Shown here: positions 1 through 7,524 of the stretch, piece by piece
Layout: every line of letters begins with the position of its first letter
Position numbering within the stretch: the first letter of the stretch is position 1
NCBI GenBank assembly: GCA_964410625.1
Contig: CAYPHY010000025.1
Span: forward strand, 1 to 64,000
Direction of reading: 5' to 3'
Length of the DNA stretch: 64,000 nucleotides
Origin: CAYPHY01 sp964410625
GTDB lineage: Bacteria > Chloroflexota > Anaerolineae > Promineifilales > Promineifilaceae
Translations under genes and position numbers: made by a program
Notes under the pieces: generated by a model
What the model was told of the DNA's origin: nothing
Seen by the model: only the letters and a program-made list of their open reading frames with translations
Database searches by the model: none

Positions 1-56
1 TACTTACTAACTTTCGCGACTGCAAACTGTGCTTCCATGATTTTAGTGGAGAGTGA

Positions 57-113
57 CGAATGGTGAGTGATGAGTGAAGAGTCCTCTCTCCGCTCGCCAC
101 TCATCACTCATTT
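57..113. repeat. Inverted heptamer-type repeat, GTGAGTGATGAGTG family
   Basis: The left arm is rich in GAGTGATGAGTG and the right arm in CACTCATCACTC, so the element folds into a hairpin. The stop codon of the minus-strand gene that follows lies inside the right arm. It could act as a terminator, but there is no T-run. Confidence 0.75.
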
Positions 114-1273
114 TGCGGCCGATAAAGCACAACCACAACCTCATTACCCTCTAACTTCCATATGGGTGAGCGACCCGTTTCTTCCCTCATCCGTGAAATG
201 ACGCGCAGTATCCCGCTCCCAGCGTCCGTTACCATTCCCAGTCGTAAGAAAAAGTTGTAAATCGTCGGGTTACGCAACACATGCACTCCTAAAGACAGAG
301 ACTCTAGCGTAATGGAGTTTGGCAACTGTCCAGGCGACCGGACTTCGACGCGATCATCAAAAATCAGCAAGCGTACCGGTCCTTGAATAGTATAATCGCG
401 GTGAGCAAGCGCATTGATCAATACCTCTCGCAGGGCAACAGCCGGTAATTCCGGTTGAGCCTCTGGTTCCAGATTCTTGATCCGGTGTGGGACAGGAAGA
501 TGGATATAAAGAAAACGCATCGAATCTTCCAATAAATCCAAAGCTGGCCCCTCAACACGCTTTTGGTCACTTGGGTCGTTAGCCAGGCTGATGCCTGGTA
601 TTCGCAGCGCACTAATATAGGCATGAGGCACAAACTGCTGCGGCCGATACCCAAAAACCACTATTCCCGCTAAGGTCGGCCGCAAAACGTCCTCTACCCA
701 CTGCGCCAACCGCAGATTAACCAATACTTGCTCAAACGTCAGCCCAATAAGGTCCCAAGAAAAGCCCCGCGTCTCCTCAAAAAAGCTTTGGATCGCCCGC
801 CGATCTAGATCATCCACTGTTGCCCGATAAATCGGCGTTTCATCATAGTAGAGACTCTCAGCCGCCTGAAAAAGACGCAACAGCTCCTGTCGTGTCGCCT
901 GTCGCCGCCCTGCCCCAGTCCGAATATAGTAAATACCGCTGCTGGTGCGGTACGGCCGTTGTTCTCCACGAGCTACAGTAACAACAATCACGACCATTCC
1001 TTCTTCTAACACCACTCTTTCCTGACTGATGGTTAAAGGAGGTTCGCAATTATTGTAGGCGATATTGTCCACTTGTTGCATCACCGCATCAGGATCATCA
1101 ATGCCACTGATTCGCCCTTCGTCATCAACACCCAACAACAGTTGGCCGCCGCTGCTATTGGCAAAGGCCACCAATGCGGCCGCTACCTCCAGCGGCCGCA
1201 CCGGCCAACGTTTAAACTCCTGATGCAGGCTTTCGCCTCGTTTAATGCTTTCTTCTAGCTCTGCTGCGTCCAT
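104..1273 (-). CDS. AlbA_2 (Schlafen-like) putative DNA-binding protein with C-terminal ATPase-like domain
   Basis: This 389-residue protein has the two-part layout of the RecG-like 'putative transcriptional regulator' family. An N-terminal AlbA_2 domain (about residues 10-130) carries ESLHQEFKRW, then AFANSSGGQLLLGVDD and an IYYIRTGAGRRQAT segment. A C-terminal HATPase_c_4-type region (about 250-380) carries ALREVLINALAHRDY and a Gly-rich GMVTDAGSGI. The family is linked to transcription control and sometimes to phage defence; the exact role here is unknown. It starts 4 bases after the recD2 stop, so the two are probably co-transcribed. The last codons run into an inverted repeat. Confidence 0.85.
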   Translation of the reverse strand: MDAAELEESIKRGESLHQEFKRWPVRPLEVAAALVAFANSSGGQLLLGVDDEGRISGIDDPDAVMQQVDNIAYNNCEPPLTISQERVVLEEGMVVIVVTVARGEQRPYRTSSGIYYIRTGAGRRQATRQELLRLFQAAESLYYDETPIYRATVDDLDRRAIQSFFEETRGFSWDLIGLTFEQVLVNLRLAQWVEDVLRPTLAGIVVFGYRPQQFVPHAYISALRIPGISLANDPSDQKRVEGPALDLLEDSMRFLYIHLPVPHRIKNLEPEAQPELPAVALREVLINALAHRDYTIQGPVRLLIFDDRVEVRSPGQLPNSITLESLSLGVHVLRNPTIYNFFLRLGMVTDAGSGILRVISRMREETGRSPIWKLEGNEVVVVLYRPQNE

Positions 1274-1277
1274 CTAC

Positions 1278-3566
1278 TTATGATCTTTCTTTTAACCGCC
1301 AGTCGAGAGCAGTGTAGCGATTGGCAACCTTATTGTTCTTCACCGCAATCTGGATCGCCCGCCGTGAACCGACCAGGATGACCAGCTTCTTCGCCCGCGT
1401 CACGGCCGTATACAGCAAATTACGCTGCAACATCATATAATGCTGCGTCACCACCGGAATGACCACACAAGGATACTCCGATCCCTGCGATTTATGCACA
1501 CTAATCGCAAAAGCATGGATTAGCTCATCCGTCTCCAGAAAATCATACACGACCGGCGCGCCGTCTACATTCACCGTCAATGTCTGCTCGACCACATCTA
1601 TCGCTGCAATACGGCCGATATCCCCATTATAAACATTCTTATCATAATTATTGACCGTCTGCATCACCTTGTCGCCAACGCGAAAGACGCGGCCGTTCAA
1701 GCGTCGTTCCGCTTTCCCCTTCCCTGGCGGATTCAACGCCTGCTGCAAGAGTTGGTTGAGGTTGCTGACCCCCACCTGCCCATTATACATTGGCGATAAG
1801 ACCTGTATATCGTCCAGCGGGTGCAAGCCAAATTTATGTGGCACGCGGTTTTTAACAATGTCCACCAGCAGCTCGGCCGCCTCGGCCGCATCTTGCTTGA
1901 CGAAGATGAAAAAGTCCTTTGCCTCCGCCTCCGTCTCCGGCATCTTCCCCTGGTTCATTCGGTGGGCATTGCGGATGATCAGCGAATCGGCCGCCTGACG
2001 AAAGATCGTCTCCAGACGAATAACGGCCGTCATCCCCGAATCGATCAAATCACGTAGCACATCCCCCGCCCCCACCGAAGGCAACTGATCCACATCCCCC
2101 ACCAGCAATAAATGGCTGTCCAGGCTAATCGCCTTCAGCAAGCTATTGGCGAGGATCAAATCCAGCATTGAGGTTTCGTCAATCACGATCATGTCGGCTT
2201 CAACTGGGTTCTGCTCATTGCGACCGAAACCCTCCCCCGGCTTAAACTCCAGCAAGCGGTGGAGCGTTTTCGCCGGTCGCCCCGTCGCTTCGGAAAGCCG
2301 TTTGGCCGCCCGGCCCGTCGGCGAAGCCAACGCCGTTGTATGGCCATGCCGATCCAACAGATCGAGCAAGGTGCGCAGTGTCGTCGTCTTCCCTGTCCCC
2401 GGCCCGCCGGTCAGGATCGTCACTTTGTGGATGACGGCCGCCGTCACCGCCTGCTCCTGCTGCGCCGTCAACTGGATGCGTGATTGCTGGCGCAACGCCT
2501 GTAACGAGGGAACGATAGTCTGCTGTAATCGCGTCAGGCGGCTCGTCGGATGGTCGAGCAAACGCCGCAGTTGGCGGCTGGCCCCTACCTCCGAATGGTA
2601 AAAGGGCAACAGATAGACCGCCTTCTCCTCTCGTATTTCGCGGCCGTTGGTCGCCGTTGTCGTATAAGATACTCGCTGCTCGCCCACGCTGGCGGCCGAC
2701 GGTGTAACCTCATAGGTAATGGTATCCCGCTTCACAAAATCGCTCTTTTCCAGTTGTTCAAGAACGGCCGTCACCTTCTCCGCTTCCACCGCCAAAATAC
2801 TCGACGCTTCCGGCTCCAGCTCCGCCTGTGGCACATAGACATGCCCCTCATCAGCCATGCGGCTCAAGGTATAGGCAATGCCCGCCTCAATGCGGTCGGG
2901 CGAATCATGGGGCAACCCTAATGCCTGGGCGATCTTGTCGGCCGTCTTAAAGCCAATCCCATGAATATCCTTCACCATCCGGTACGGGGTATTCTGCACC
3001 ACTTCCAACGCCTGGTCCCCATACTTCTTATAGATTTTCACCGCCAGCCCGGCCGTCACCCCATGCGATTGCAAAAAGACCATCACCTCGCGGATCGCCC
3101 GCTGCTCTTCCCACGCTTTGGCAATACTCTCGACGCGCTTACCGCCAATGCCCAACACCTCCCGCAGCCGCTCCGGGTGGTTGTCAATGATCTCCAATGT
3201 ATCTATTCCAAAACGATTGACAATGCGCTCGGCCATCACCTTGCCCACGCCACGCACCAGCCCTGAGCCTAGATAGCGGCGGATGCCATCGGCCGTTGCC
3301 GGTAAGGATTGCTCGCACCGTTCGGCCTGGAACTGGCGGCCATGTTGCGGATGCACGCCCCAAGCCCCCGTCAGTCGCAACCACTCCCCCGGATTGACCT
3401 CCGGCAAATTGCCGATCACCGTGATCAGCGCATCACGGCCGCTGGCATACTTATACGGTAACATACTCCGGCTATCCGGGTTCAGCCGCAGCACCGTATA
3501 CCCATTCTCCGGGTTATAAAAGGTAATTCGCTCCACCGAGCCACTAATTTGATCCCTGCCGTTCAT
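1278..3566 (-). CDS. recD2: RecD2-type ATP-dependent DNA helicase
   Basis: At 762 residues this is the usual length for the RecD2 (RecD-like, SF1B 5'-3' DNA helicase) family found in bacteria without RecBCD. It has an N-terminal OB-like region, tandem helix-hairpin-helix segments (about 80-220: GVGKVMAERI, VLGIGGKRVES, HGIGFKTADKIA), and Walker A GGPGTGKTTT near residue 385. These are followed by VIDETSM and VGDVDQLPSVGAG, and a C-terminal UvrD_C_2 motif AFAISVHKSQGSEYP with LLYTAVTRAKK. It acts in DNA repair and recombination in the cytoplasm. It is the first gene of a two-gene minus-strand unit with the AlbA_2 gene. I chose the ATG at the outer end. Confidence 0.95.
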   Translation of the reverse strand: MNGRDQISGSVERITFYNPENGYTVLRLNPDSRSMLPYKYASGRDALITVIGNLPEVNPGEWLRLTGAWGVHPQHGRQFQAERCEQSLPATADGIRRYLGSGLVRGVGKVMAERIVNRFGIDTLEIIDNHPERLREVLGIGGKRVESIAKAWEEQRAIREVMVFLQSHGVTAGLAVKIYKKYGDQALEVVQNTPYRMVKDIHGIGFKTADKIAQALGLPHDSPDRIEAGIAYTLSRMADEGHVYVPQAELEPEASSILAVEAEKVTAVLEQLEKSDFVKRDTITYEVTPSAASVGEQRVSYTTTATNGREIREEKAVYLLPFYHSEVGASRQLRRLLDHPTSRLTRLQQTIVPSLQALRQQSRIQLTAQQEQAVTAAVIHKVTILTGGPGTGKTTTLRTLLDLLDRHGHTTALASPTGRAAKRLSEATGRPAKTLHRLLEFKPGEGFGRNEQNPVEADMIVIDETSMLDLILANSLLKAISLDSHLLLVGDVDQLPSVGAGDVLRDLIDSGMTAVIRLETIFRQAADSLIIRNAHRMNQGKMPETEAEAKDFFIFVKQDAAEAAELLVDIVKNRVPHKFGLHPLDDIQVLSPMYNGQVGVSNLNQLLQQALNPPGKGKAERRLNGRVFRVGDKVMQTVNNYDKNVYNGDIGRIAAIDVVEQTLTVNVDGAPVVYDFLETDELIHAFAISVHKSQGSEYPCVVIPVVTQHYMMLQRNLLYTAVTRAKKLVILVGSRRAIQIAVKNNKVANRYTALDWRLKERS

Positions 3567-3613
3567 AGCACTATTATTCTAGCGCATCTTAGGCGTTAAA
3601 CCGATATTTCAAA

Positions 3614-3697
3614 TGTAGCAAGTGATAAGTGGCAAGTTGGCAAGTAGCAAGTGGCAGGTAGCAAGTCAAAGGTTGCGTTGATCACCTGCCACCCACG
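3614..3697. repeat. Heptamer-type repeat, GGCAAGT/AGCAAGT family
   Basis: Tandem degenerate seven-base units (GGCAAGT, AGCAAGT, GGCAGGT) are followed by a short inverse arm (CACCTGCCACC). It lies between divergent recD2 and the YhhN gene. A second, longer copy is at 22324-22448. Confidence 0.75.
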
Positions 3698-3702
3698 ACA
3701 CA

Positions 3703-4473
3703 ATGATAGAACCCTGGCAACAATCCTACCTCCTCATTCTCCTCGTCCTTTGGGCCTTGTTCCTCTTTGGCGGCTTCGTTTTTGGAGCGAAAGACCCAAC
3801 TCGACGGATGCCCCGCTGGACGAGGATGGCCTCCTCGTTGGTGCTGGTCATCGCCGCCTTTAGCTGGTATCTCTTTGTCCGGCAGACGGCCGCCGCCAAC
3901 TATGCCCTGCTCATCGCCGTCGGTATGACCTTTGGCTTTATCGGTGATTTGTCGCTGGCGGGGTTGTTGCCCGGCGGCCGTTCCGTCATCGGTGGAATCG
4001 CCGCCTTCGGCCTCGGCCACATCTTCTACATAACCGCCTTCCTCCGCTTTGCCAGCCAGACCGGGCTAACCGATCCCATACGACAACTCATCGCCTTAGC
4101 CATCTGGCTGCTAATTGGAGCAACAGGCTGGTATCTGGTCGTCGGCCGCGGCCGCCCACGAACAACCCTCCACTGGGCTGCATTACCCTACGCGCTGTTG
4201 TTATCAGCGACGGCCGGAATCGCTTCCGGGTTGGCGTGGATAGACGGCCGTTTCCTCCTCCTTGCCCTCGGCGCAGCCCTCTTCCTCCTGAGCGACCTCA
4301 TTCTCGCTGGAGAACTGTTCGCCGGTCTCAAATTCCCCCTAATCGGCGACATCATCTGGCTCACCTATGGCCCCGCGCAGATGCTAATTGTCTATTCAAT
4401 TCGTTATATCACTCTTGACTTGCTTAACCCCTTTGCTATACTCACATCATCTACATTTTTGTCAATTTCTTGA
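3703..4473 (+). CDS. YhhN-family (TMEM86/lysoplasmalogenase-like) membrane protein
   Basis: A 256-residue integral membrane protein with about eight hydrophobic segments. The YhhN signature is visible as GMTFGFIGDLSLAG around residue 77, GLGHIFYITAF around 107 and ALFLLSDLILAGE around 195. These Asp- and His-containing segments are the conserved ones in the family. Animal homologues hydrolyse the vinyl-ether bond of lysoplasmalogens; the bacterial substrate is generally not established. It stands alone between recD2 (divergent) and the cysteine operon, with a 234-base leader region after it. Confidence 0.85.
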   Translation: MIEPWQQSYLLILLVLWALFLFGGFVFGAKDPTRRMPRWTRMASSLVLVIAAFSWYLFVRQTAAANYALLIAVGMTFGFIGDLSLAGLLPGGRSVIGGIAAFGLGHIFYITAFLRFASQTGLTDPIRQLIALAIWLLIGATGWYLVVGRGRPRTTLHWAALPYALLLSATAGIASGLAWIDGRFLLLALGAALFLLSDLILAGELFAGLKFPLIGDIIWLTYGPAQMLIVYSIRYITLDLLNPFAILTSSTFLSIS

Positions 4474-4526
4474 TAAAAAGTGAACCGTATGAAAGCGTAT
4501 ATTCGGCAACATTGCAGGTGTTTTAA

Positions 4527-4665
4527 GCGAGGGTAGCAACCACCCCGGCCTGTAAGAAAAAGTTGATTCAGGTCATCCATAAACGGTGGTAGCTGCTCTC
4601 GCGGTGCAACGTGGGTCCCTTGCGACCTCGTGGCCCCCTGGCCTGGCTACGACCGTTTTATTTTG
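4527..4665 (+). promoter_or_regulatory. Candidate structured leader with terminator-like hairpin upstream of cysM
   Basis: Positions 4527-4544 and 4585-4602 can pair over 18 bases with one A-A mismatch and two G-U wobbles. The wobbles only form in plus-strand RNA, which fixes the orientation. A second stem (CGTGGCC 4629-4635 with GGCTACG 4645-4651) is followed by a T-rich tract (4656-4664), as in an attenuator. I could not match it to a known riboswitch. A T-box would make sense before cysM, but its conserved antiterminator sequence is not there. Confidence 0.4.
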
Positions 4666-4707
4666 ACTGCACAATCACTTTTCCTGATTTACAGGTGACA
4701 CTTGCAT

Positions 4708-5670
4708 ATGTTGTTAACGCTTGATAACCCAATAACGTCCTTACAACCAAATATGCCGCTGGCGGCCACGGCCGATCTCGAATCCTTGATCGGCAATACC
4801 CCTTTGCTGCGTTTACGGCGCACGGCCGCTGCCTATGGCCTGCCAGAGACCGTGCAACTGCTCGCCAAAGCGGAATGGTACAACCCTGGCGGCTCGGTCA
4901 AAGACCGTGCGGCGCTGCACATCATCAACACGGCCGAGCGCAACGGTTGGCTGCTCCCCGGCATGACGCTGCTCGACTCCACCTCTGGCAACACCGGTAT
5001 CGCCTATGCGATGCTCGGCGCGGCACGGGGCTACAAGGTGAAGCTAACCCTGCCGGAGAACGTCAGCCCGGAACGCCTCGCCATTCTGCGTGCCTATGGT
5101 GCGGAACTGATCCTCACCGACCCGCTAGAAGGCTCTGATGGGGCGATTCTTGAAGCGCGGCGAATCGCGGCCGATGACCCCACCGTCTACTATGCCAATC
5201 AATACAACAACCCCGCCAACTGGCAGGCGCACTACCTGACCACCGCCAACGAAATCTGGGAACAGACCGACGGGCAGATCACCCACTTTGTCGCTGGTCT
5301 GGGAACCAGTGGCACCTTTACCGGCACAATCATTCGCCTCCGTGAACTGAACCCAGATATACTTGGCTATTCCGCCCAGCCGGACAGCCCATTTAACGGC
5401 CTGGAAGGGCTGAAGCACATGCCAACGGCCATCAAACCCGGCATCTACGACGAGTCATTGGCCGACAATAATCTGGTGGTCCGTACCGAGGACGCCTATG
5501 CGATGGCTCGCTTGCTGGCGCGGCAAGAAGGGTTGCTGGTCGGCATTTCGGCGGCCGCGGCCGTTTCCGCTGCGCTGCAGGTTGCCCGCGACCTCGATGA
5601 AGGCGTGGTCGTCACCGTCCTGCCCGACAGCGGCTATAAATATCTAAGTGACCGTTTCTGGAGTGAGTAA
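4708..5670 (+). CDS. cysM: Cysteine synthase, CysM/CysK family (PLP-dependent)
   Basis: A fold-type II PLP enzyme of about 320 residues. IGNTPLLRL lies near residue 29, the PLP lysine in NPGGSVKDRA near 64, the substrate loop DSTSGNTGIAYA near 95 and the phosphate-binding GLGTSGTFTG near 190. It should make cysteine from an activated serine. Because the next genes are a CysO peptidase, a CysO-like carrier and MoeZ, the sulfur donor is probably CysO thiocarboxylate and the substrate O-phosphoserine, as for mycobacterial CysM. That is inference from context. I start at ATG 4708, with AGGTG upstream; TTG 4702 and ATG 4753 are alternatives. Confidence 0.92.
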   Translation: MLLTLDNPITSLQPNMPLAATADLESLIGNTPLLRLRRTAAAYGLPETVQLLAKAEWYNPGGSVKDRAALHIINTAERNGWLLPGMTLLDSTSGNTGIAYAMLGAARGYKVKLTLPENVSPERLAILRAYGAELILTDPLEGSDGAILEARRIAADDPTVYYANQYNNPANWQAHYLTTANEIWEQTDGQITHFVAGLGTSGTFTGTIIRLRELNPDILGYSAQPDSPFNGLEGLKHMPTAIKPGIYDESLADNNLVVRTEDAYAMARLLARQEGLLVGISAAAAVSAALQVARDLDEGVVVTVLPDSGYKYLSDRFWSE

Positions 5671-5684
5671 CCACTGAGTAACTG

Positions 5685-6113
5685 ATGTTGACGCTTAACG
5701 AAGCATTGCACGAGGCGATTAAAGCACATGGCGCAGCCTCCTATCCCTATGAGGGTTGTGGGCTGTTGCTCGGTACGGCCGAGAACGGGCACAATGTCGT
5801 CGCAGACATTCGCCCCCTGCCCAATGTCTGGCCCGTCGAGGCAGAGAAGCCTGAGCGTTTCCGCATTGATGAAAACGATTGGCGCGATGTGGAGCTAGAG
5901 GCGATGGCCGAAGGGCTGGATGTCATTGGCATCTTCCACAGCCATCCCGACCATCCACCCATCGCCTCGCCGCGCGATCTCGCCTGGGCAAGCTGGCCCG
6001 GCTACTCTTATTTGATTACCGAAGTCCGCAACGGCCGTCCGACCCACAGCCGCTCCTGGCAATTGGCGGCCGACCGTTCCGGCTTTATTGAGGAAGAGAT
6101 ATTACAAGGATGA
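5685..6113 (+). CDS. Mec+-type JAMM metallopeptidase (M67 family)
   Basis: A 142-residue protein with a complete JAMM zinc motif: the Glu in YPYEGCGLLLG (about residue 23), then HSHPDHPPIASPRD (about 85-98), which fits HxH-x7-S-xx-D. In Mycobacterium the homologue (Mec) releases cysteine from the CysO-cysteine adduct made by CysM. It lies 14 bases after cysM and just upstream of the CysO-like gene, so the same role is likely. It might also trim the downstream CysO-DUF4395 fusion after its internal Gly-Gly; that second role is my inference. Confidence 0.9.
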   Translation: MLTLNEALHEAIKAHGAASYPYEGCGLLLGTAENGHNVVADIRPLPNVWPVEAEKPERFRIDENDWRDVELEAMAEGLDVIGIFHSHPDHPPIASPRDLAWASWPGYSYLITEVRNGRPTHSRSWQLAADRSGFIEEEILQG

Positions 6114-6175
6114 GGGATGAAGGTTGAAGGATGAGCAGCGTTTCATCCCCCATCCTTCAGCCTTCATCCTTCAAA
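6107..6175. repeat. Inverted heptamer-type repeat, GAAGGAT/GAGGGAT family
   Basis: Units such as GAGGGAT, GAAGGTT and GAAGGAT on the left are answered by CATCCTTCAGCCTTCATCCTTC on the right, giving a hairpin between two operon genes. It covers the last bases of the JAMM gene. Sister copies are at 19788-19865 and 25650-25726. Confidence 0.8.
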
Positions 6176-6189
6176 AGGAGACTATTTAC

Positions 6190-6933
6190 ATGGCAACCAT
6201 TCGCATCCCAACACCACTACGGCCGTACGCTGAAGGCAAGGCCAGCGTCACCGTCAACGGTGAAACGGTCGGCGCGGCTTTGTCCGAGCTGACCAGCCAA
6301 CACCCTGAGCTACGCACCCACCTCTTTGAAGGAGAGGACTTGCGTAGCTTTGTCAATGTCTATCTGAATAAGGAAGACATTCGCCATCTCAACGGCGCAG
6401 AGACAGCCATTGAGGAGAATGACACTCTGATGATCATCCCCTCGATTGCCGGTGGCAGCACGGCCGCTGGCAAAAGCGACAAGCCACGCCGCGTTGATCA
6501 CTCCGCCCTGCGTGTCAATCAGGCATTTATTATCACCCTGCTCATTATCGCCTATGTGCTAAACAATGTCTGGCTGGTGGCCTTCGTCGCCGCCGTTATG
6601 CTTGCCGGGACGTTTATCCCGCAACTACAGCTTTTTAAGCACGTTTACCAATACATCCTAAAGCCAGCCAGGATTGTGAAGCCCGACGTCATCGTAGACA
6701 ACCCTGAACCCCATCGCTTCGCCCAGGGCTTTGGCGGCGTGGTGTTGGCAAGTGCGCTCTCGCTGATGATAGCCGGTATCCCCCTCATCGGCTGGGCCTT
6801 GTCCGGCCTGGTGGTGCTCCTCGCCGCGCTCAATCTCTTCATCGGCTTCTGCGCCGGTTGCTTTGTCTACTATCAACTTAACCGCATCGGCGTGCCGGGA
6901 TTTGCTTATAGCCCGGTGAAGGCGAGAGAGTAA
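6190..6933 (+). CDS. CysO/ThiS-like sulfur carrier domain fused to DUF4395 membrane domain
   Basis: From the ATG at 6190 (AAAGGAG 12 bases upstream) the protein has 247 residues. Residues 1-89 form a MoaD/ThiS/CysO-type beta-grasp domain ending in PSIAGG, with the Gly-Gly at 88-89. A free carrier would end there. Instead a polar linker (90-105) leads into a DUF4395-like region with hydrophobic segments at about 106-145 and 185-230 and a CxxC (FCAGC). The Gly-Gly must be exposed to be adenylated, so either the protein is cut after residue 89 or it works in another way. It lies between the JAMM peptidase and a membrane thioredoxin. An in-frame upstream ATG at 6124 lies in a repeat and is unlikely. 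Confidence 0.85.
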   Translation: MATIRIPTPLRPYAEGKASVTVNGETVGAALSELTSQHPELRTHLFEGEDLRSFVNVYLNKEDIRHLNGAETAIEENDTLMIIPSIAGGSTAAGKSDKPRRVDHSALRVNQAFIITLLIIAYVLNNVWLVAFVAAVMLAGTFIPQLQLFKHVYQYILKPARIVKPDVIVDNPEPHRFAQGFGGVVLASALSLMIAGIPLIGWALSGLVVLLAALNLFIGFCAGCFVYYQLNRIGVPGFAYSPVKARE

Positions 6934-6934
6934 G

Positions 6935-7017
6935 AGATGAAGAGACTGGGAGACTGAGAGATTAGGAGACTGTGCACTAAATAGTCCCTCAGTCTCCTAA
7001 TCTCCCAATCTCAGGAA
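6935..7017. repeat. Inverted heptamer-type repeat, GGAGACT/GAGATT family
   Basis: The left arm has GAGACTGGGAGACTGAG and GATTAGGAGACT, the right arm CTCAGTCTCCTAATCTCCC. This is the commonest family in the window (10229, 26819, 39191, 47512, 48320 and others). It fills most of the gap between the CysO-DUF4395 and thioredoxin genes. Confidence 0.85.
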
Positions 7018-7023
7018 TCCCCC

Positions 7024-7428
7024 ATGATCGAGCGACTCCTCCTCGTCCTCCTCCTCGCTGCTATGGCGGCGGGGGCATTCCAGGCATTGCGAACGGTGCA
7101 TGGGCGTCGTATCAGTCGCGCCGTTGCTGGCAGCGGCCGTACCACCCCCACCTTGCTCTACTTCCACAGTGACCACTGCGCCGCCTGTCCGGCACAAGGA
7201 CGAATGCTCGATCAATTGCTGGTGACGTGGAACGGTCGTCTAACCATCGAACGCATTGACGCTGAACAAGAACCGGAAACCGCCAGCCGTTATGGCGTAT
7301 TTTCCTTGCCAACCACAATCCTTATTGATACAACCGGCCATGTGCAACAAATCAACTATGGTCTGACCCATACCACCAAGCTAGAACAGCAGCTTATCAA
7401 TTTGGACAGACAGCTACTGGCCGGATAA
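7024..7428 (+). CDS. Membrane-anchored thioredoxin-like protein
   Basis: A 134-residue protein with an N-terminal hydrophobic helix (about 4-22) and a thioredoxin fold. The active-site motif is CAAC in SDHCAACPAQ near residue 55, and the cis-proline region is SLPTTILID near 97. The membrane anchor puts the redox domain at or outside the membrane. DUF4395 proteins are often found with thioredoxin-like and rhodanese partners, and here it directly follows the DUF4395 fusion. A redox or sulfur-relay role in the same pathway is therefore plausible, though not shown by the sequence alone. Confidence 0.85.
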   Translation: MIERLLLVLLLAAMAAGAFQALRTVHGRRISRAVAGSGRTTPTLLYFHSDHCAACPAQGRMLDQLLVTWNGRLTIERIDAEQEPETASRYGVFSLPTTILIDTTGHVQQINYGLTHTTKLEQQLINLDRQLLAG

Positions 7429-7524
7429 TTACGTCCACAAACCACACATTTCTACACATTTCTACACATTGACCCCTGTTCATGGCAATTCGTGTGGTTC
7501 GTGGCGGTAGGAGATTCTCAAAGA

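Noticed and set aside
4585..4640. T-box riboswitch before cysM
   Set aside because: A stretch on the minus strand resembles part of the T-box antiterminator (GCACCGCG), but cysM is on the plus strand, where the conserved motif and a specifier loop are missing.
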